A program made the translations under genes and the position numbers. The notes under the pieces were generated by a model. The model was not told the origin of the DNA, did no database searches, and saw only the letters and a list, made by a program, of their open reading frames with translations. DNA of 7,747 bases from Syntrophomonas_B sp035447945 (GTDB lineage: Bacteria > Bacillota > Syntrophomonadia > Syntrophomonadales > Syntrophomonadaceae), in contig DAOTHZ010000086.1 in NCBI GenBank assembly GCA_035447945.1, positions 1 to 7,747 on the forward strand. Reading direction: 5' to 3'. Below are positions 5,887 through 7,747 of the stretch, one piece after another; the first letter of the stretch is position 1, and the number at the start of each line of letters is the position of its first letter.

Positions 5887-5972
5887 AGATTTTGCAGCAT
5901 TTACGTAACTCACTGACGCTCGGAATGCAATGCTCGCCTTTCGATCGCTTTCATCAATTGATTGCTGCTTGT
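5887..5972. other. Short convergent intergenic stretch, no clear feature
   Basis: This lies between the ends of the plus-strand 41-codon ORF and the minus-strand DUF3866 gene, so a bidirectional terminator would be expected. Only a weak 6-bp pairing (AGCATT/AATGCT at 5896-5901 and 5929-5934, 27-nt loop) and a 10-bp palindrome ATCAATTGAT are seen, and neither is followed by a T tract. Confidence 0.6.
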
Positions 5973-7073
5973 TCACGCCTGGTGCAGATAATGAGGAGCC
6001 TGGCCATGCGCCAGCCGGACCGCCGTCAGGGCGGCAGCACCCAGACTTAAAAAGAATTCCCGGTCTGCGTCCAGGCTCCGTCCCATGGTGGTCATTTTAA
6101 GGCCGCTGTTTTGCATCACAGCCAGGCAACCGGTGGCATCCTCCATACAAATTTTATGCTTTTCCAGTAATTTGGTGCCGCGCAGCTGCTGCATCATATA
6201 GTCACTCTGTGGGTCTGGTAAAAGGGGTAGTGGCACCAGTACCGGCACCTTGCATATGTGACTCAAAACAGTCAAACTGTGATGACTGATGCCGAGATGC
6301 CGTTCCCGTGCATCGGCAAAACTGATGCGCGGCACGGCCACTGGTACACCTTTCAAACTATCGACCGCATTAAGGATATCCCCCTGTTCAACTCCGGTAA
6401 ATCCCCATTTGGTTCCTGTACCTACGATTCCCGGTCCCATGCTGACGATAATCACATCTGCTTTTAAAACATGACGAGCCGCCAACAAGGCTGAGTAAAT
6501 ATTGACCGCCTCCAGATCGCCGCCGAAGGCATGACCGCAGGTCACGCTCCCGACCAACAGTCCCTGTTCTTTCAGCCAGGCCACATTTTGGCTGAAAGCA
6601 ATGGGCAGGGCTGCCCCATCCGTCATTACATAAGCTACCCGCAGATTTGCCTGACTCGCTATACTGACGCATATTGGCGCCAGCATGGAATGCAGGGTAG
6701 CCGCCAGCACCGGAATGCCGTCTAAACTGTCGGCCTCGGCCATCGTCGCATGCCAGGGACTGTCCTCTTCCTCTACCGCCAATACTTTTATTTGCATAGG
6801 CGTATAGCGAAGTTTCATGATATGCCCGCCGGGAGTCAGTTCACGCCCCGCGGGCTCGACTTTGCTGATAATATAATGATAACCGCCGCTGCCCAGCGAC
6901 AAAGCCATGGCGGTCGTATTGAGCAGCACCTCGTCCCCGGGCAGAATCTCTTCCGTCAAGGCACTATAGGCGATGCATTTTTCCTCCCGTCCCTGCACCT
7001 CAGCCAGAAAGCCTTTGATGCCAGGGCGGGAAAAGATTTCTTTGATGATTTTGGCCCGTTGGCTTTGTATCAT
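5973..7073 (-). CDS. DUF3866 family protein
   Basis: The 366-residue length is usual for DUF3866, a conserved protein of Firmicutes and Actinobacteria with no established function. Diagnostic stretches are the start MIQSQRAKIIKEIFSRPGIK, AYSALTEEILPGDEVLLNTT (35-54) followed by LGSGGYHYI (60-68), the glycine-rich GPGIVGTGTKWGFTG (213-227), and ERHLGISHHSLTVL (257-270). No signal peptide or membrane segment is seen; the N-terminal part (to about residue 75) looks like a small beta domain ahead of an alpha/beta core. The ATG at 7073 has AGGAG 7-8 nt upstream. The gene starts 10 bp after the M20 peptidase stop, so the two are translationally adjacent and likely cotranscribed. Association of DUF3866 with M20 peptidase and NUDIX genes is a recurrent Firmicute arrangement as I recall it, but what links their functions is not known. 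Confidence 0.93.
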   Translation of the reverse strand: MIQSQRAKIIKEIFSRPGIKGFLAEVQGREEKCIAYSALTEEILPGDEVLLNTTAMALSLGSGGYHYIISKVEPAGRELTPGGHIMKLRYTPMQIKVLAVEEEDSPWHATMAEADSLDGIPVLAATLHSMLAPICVSIASQANLRVAYVMTDGAALPIAFSQNVAWLKEQGLLVGSVTCGHAFGGDLEAVNIYSALLAARHVLKADVIIVSMGPGIVGTGTKWGFTGVEQGDILNAVDSLKGVPVAVPRISFADARERHLGISHHSLTVLSHICKVPVLVPLPLLPDPQSDYMMQQLRGTKLLEKHKICMEDATGCLAVMQNSGLKMTTMGRSLDADREFFLSLGAAALTAVRLAHGQAPHYLHQA

Positions 7074-7083
7074 ATCGCCTCTC

Positions 7084-7747
7084 CTAACTCACGTCCGCCC
7101 AATATTGCTGGATGATGGCAAGAACCCATGCAGCATCATTCACCAAATCTTTGAGGCTAATATACTCATCGCTGGTGTGGACACTGCTCATCCCGGTGCC
7201 CAGGTTGGCACAGCGGATGTGGTTGCCGTTTACGATGGCCGCATCGCTGCCGCCGCCGGTACTGATCAGATTTACCTCCAAGCCCAGGTTTTGGGCTGCC
7301 TTTTGGGCCAGAACAACCACTTTTTCATCCTCGTCCAAGCTTATTTCCGGATAAAGAAATTTCACCACAACTTCGGGTTCTCCGCCGTTTTTCTGTACGA
7401 CTTCCTTAAACGTGCCGGTCAGTTCTCCAGTCAATTGTTCCAATTGCGTCCGCGCATGACTGCGGGCTTCCCCTTTGACCCAACAGTGTTCCGCCACAAT
7501 ATTGCGGGCTTCGCCGCCTTTTATAATCCCAAAGTTACAGGTGGTGGTCGGGTTTAATCGTCCACAGGGCATGGCTGCCAGCGCTTTCGCCATGATTTGA
7601 ATGGCATTGATACCATCTTCCGGATTGATTCCGGCATGGGCCGCCTTGCCCTGCACCGAATAGCTGATTTCATTTTGGCAGGGTGATTTTACCACAATCG
7701 TACCGGGCGATCCGCCGCTGTCCAGGGCATAGGCAATCTCGGCCTGC
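7084..7747 (-). CDS. Peptidase T-like M20 metallohydrolase, C-terminal 220 residues (cut by right edge)
   Basis: The frame is open to the right edge, so the true start lies outside the window. Numbering from the first complete codon at the edge, the fragment begins QAEIAYALDSGGSPGTIV. It continues with the M20 dimerisation domain (SYSVQGKAAHAGINPEDGIN, then NIVAEHCWVKGEARSH), and returns to the catalytic domain with GGGSDAAIVN and LGTGMSSVHTSDEYI, whose histidine is the C-terminal metal ligand. These match the peptidase T/YqjE subgroup, zinc-dependent aminopeptidases (tripeptidase type) in the cytosol, usually about 370-400 residues. The N-terminal catalytic part with most metal ligands is missing from view, so activity cannot be judged. 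YqjE-like substrate specificity is uncertain. It precedes DUF3866 by 10 bp. Confidence 0.92.
   Translation of the reverse strand, partial: QAEIAYALDSGGSPGTIVVKSPCQNEISYSVQGKAAHAGINPEDGINAIQIMAKALAAMPCGRLNPTTTCNFGIIKGGEARNIVAEHCWVKGEARSHARTQLEQLTGELTGTFKEVVQKNGGEPEVVVKFLYPEISLDEDEKVVVLAQKAAQNLGLEVNLISTGGGSDAAIVNGNHIRCANLGTGMSSVHTSDEYISLKDLVNDAAWVLAIIQQYWADVS

Noticed and set aside
5896..5934. Bidirectional terminator between the 41-codon ORF and DUF3866
   Set aside because: There are only six pairs across a 27-nt loop and no T tract on either strand.

Overview
The window is a chromosomal housekeeping and sporulation segment from an endospore-forming Firmicute (Bacillota). Base composition looks close to half G+C by eye. 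The evidence for the host is a spoIIM gene and the order spoIIM, small membrane protein, xerD, deoB, which is the arrangement known around spoIIM-yqzK-xerD-drm in Bacillus. A NudF-type NUDIX gene, a DUF3866 gene and a CBS-domain family II pyrophosphatase lie beside it. That mix suggests a Clostridia or Negativicutes (Sporomusa-like) lineage rather than Bacillus itself, but the class cannot be fixed from this sequence alone.

Nearly everything is on the minus strand, so transcription runs right to left. From the right edge: the C-terminal part of a peptidase T-like M20 hydrolase (7084-7747, cut by the window), then DUF3866 (5973-7073), which follows it after 10 bp. Next is a 274-bp gap holding one plus-strand small ORF of 41 codons (5761-5886). 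Then come a NUDIX ADP-ribose pyrophosphatase (5168-5698), a divergent ComB-like protein (4434-5144) and a manganese-dependent inorganic pyrophosphatase with two CBS domains (2988-4340). A strong intrinsic terminator at 2895-2933, with a second hairpin behind it, closes that unit. The second unit is spoIIM (2153-2764), a YqzK/DUF4227-like membrane protein (1698-1982), xerD (748-1641) and deoB (1-706, cut by the left edge).

Functionally, the first unit is small-molecule and nucleotide clean-up (peptide, ADP-ribose and pyrophosphate hydrolysis). The second pairs an engulfment protein with chromosome-dimer resolution and nucleoside salvage. No mobile element, CRISPR array, rRNA or tRNA was seen, and no gene-free stretch exceeds 300 bases.

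Most coding genes are ordinary. The places worth a second look are: the divergent 41-codon ORF with a strong ribosome binding site and a sporulation-sigma-like promoter; the TGTTACAC repeat cluster upstream of the pyrophosphatase and its degenerate copy inside the neighbouring gene; a 12-bp perfect hairpin that contains the spoIIM stop codon; and a possible structured leader before the YqzK-like gene. I found no convincing complete new multi-gene system.
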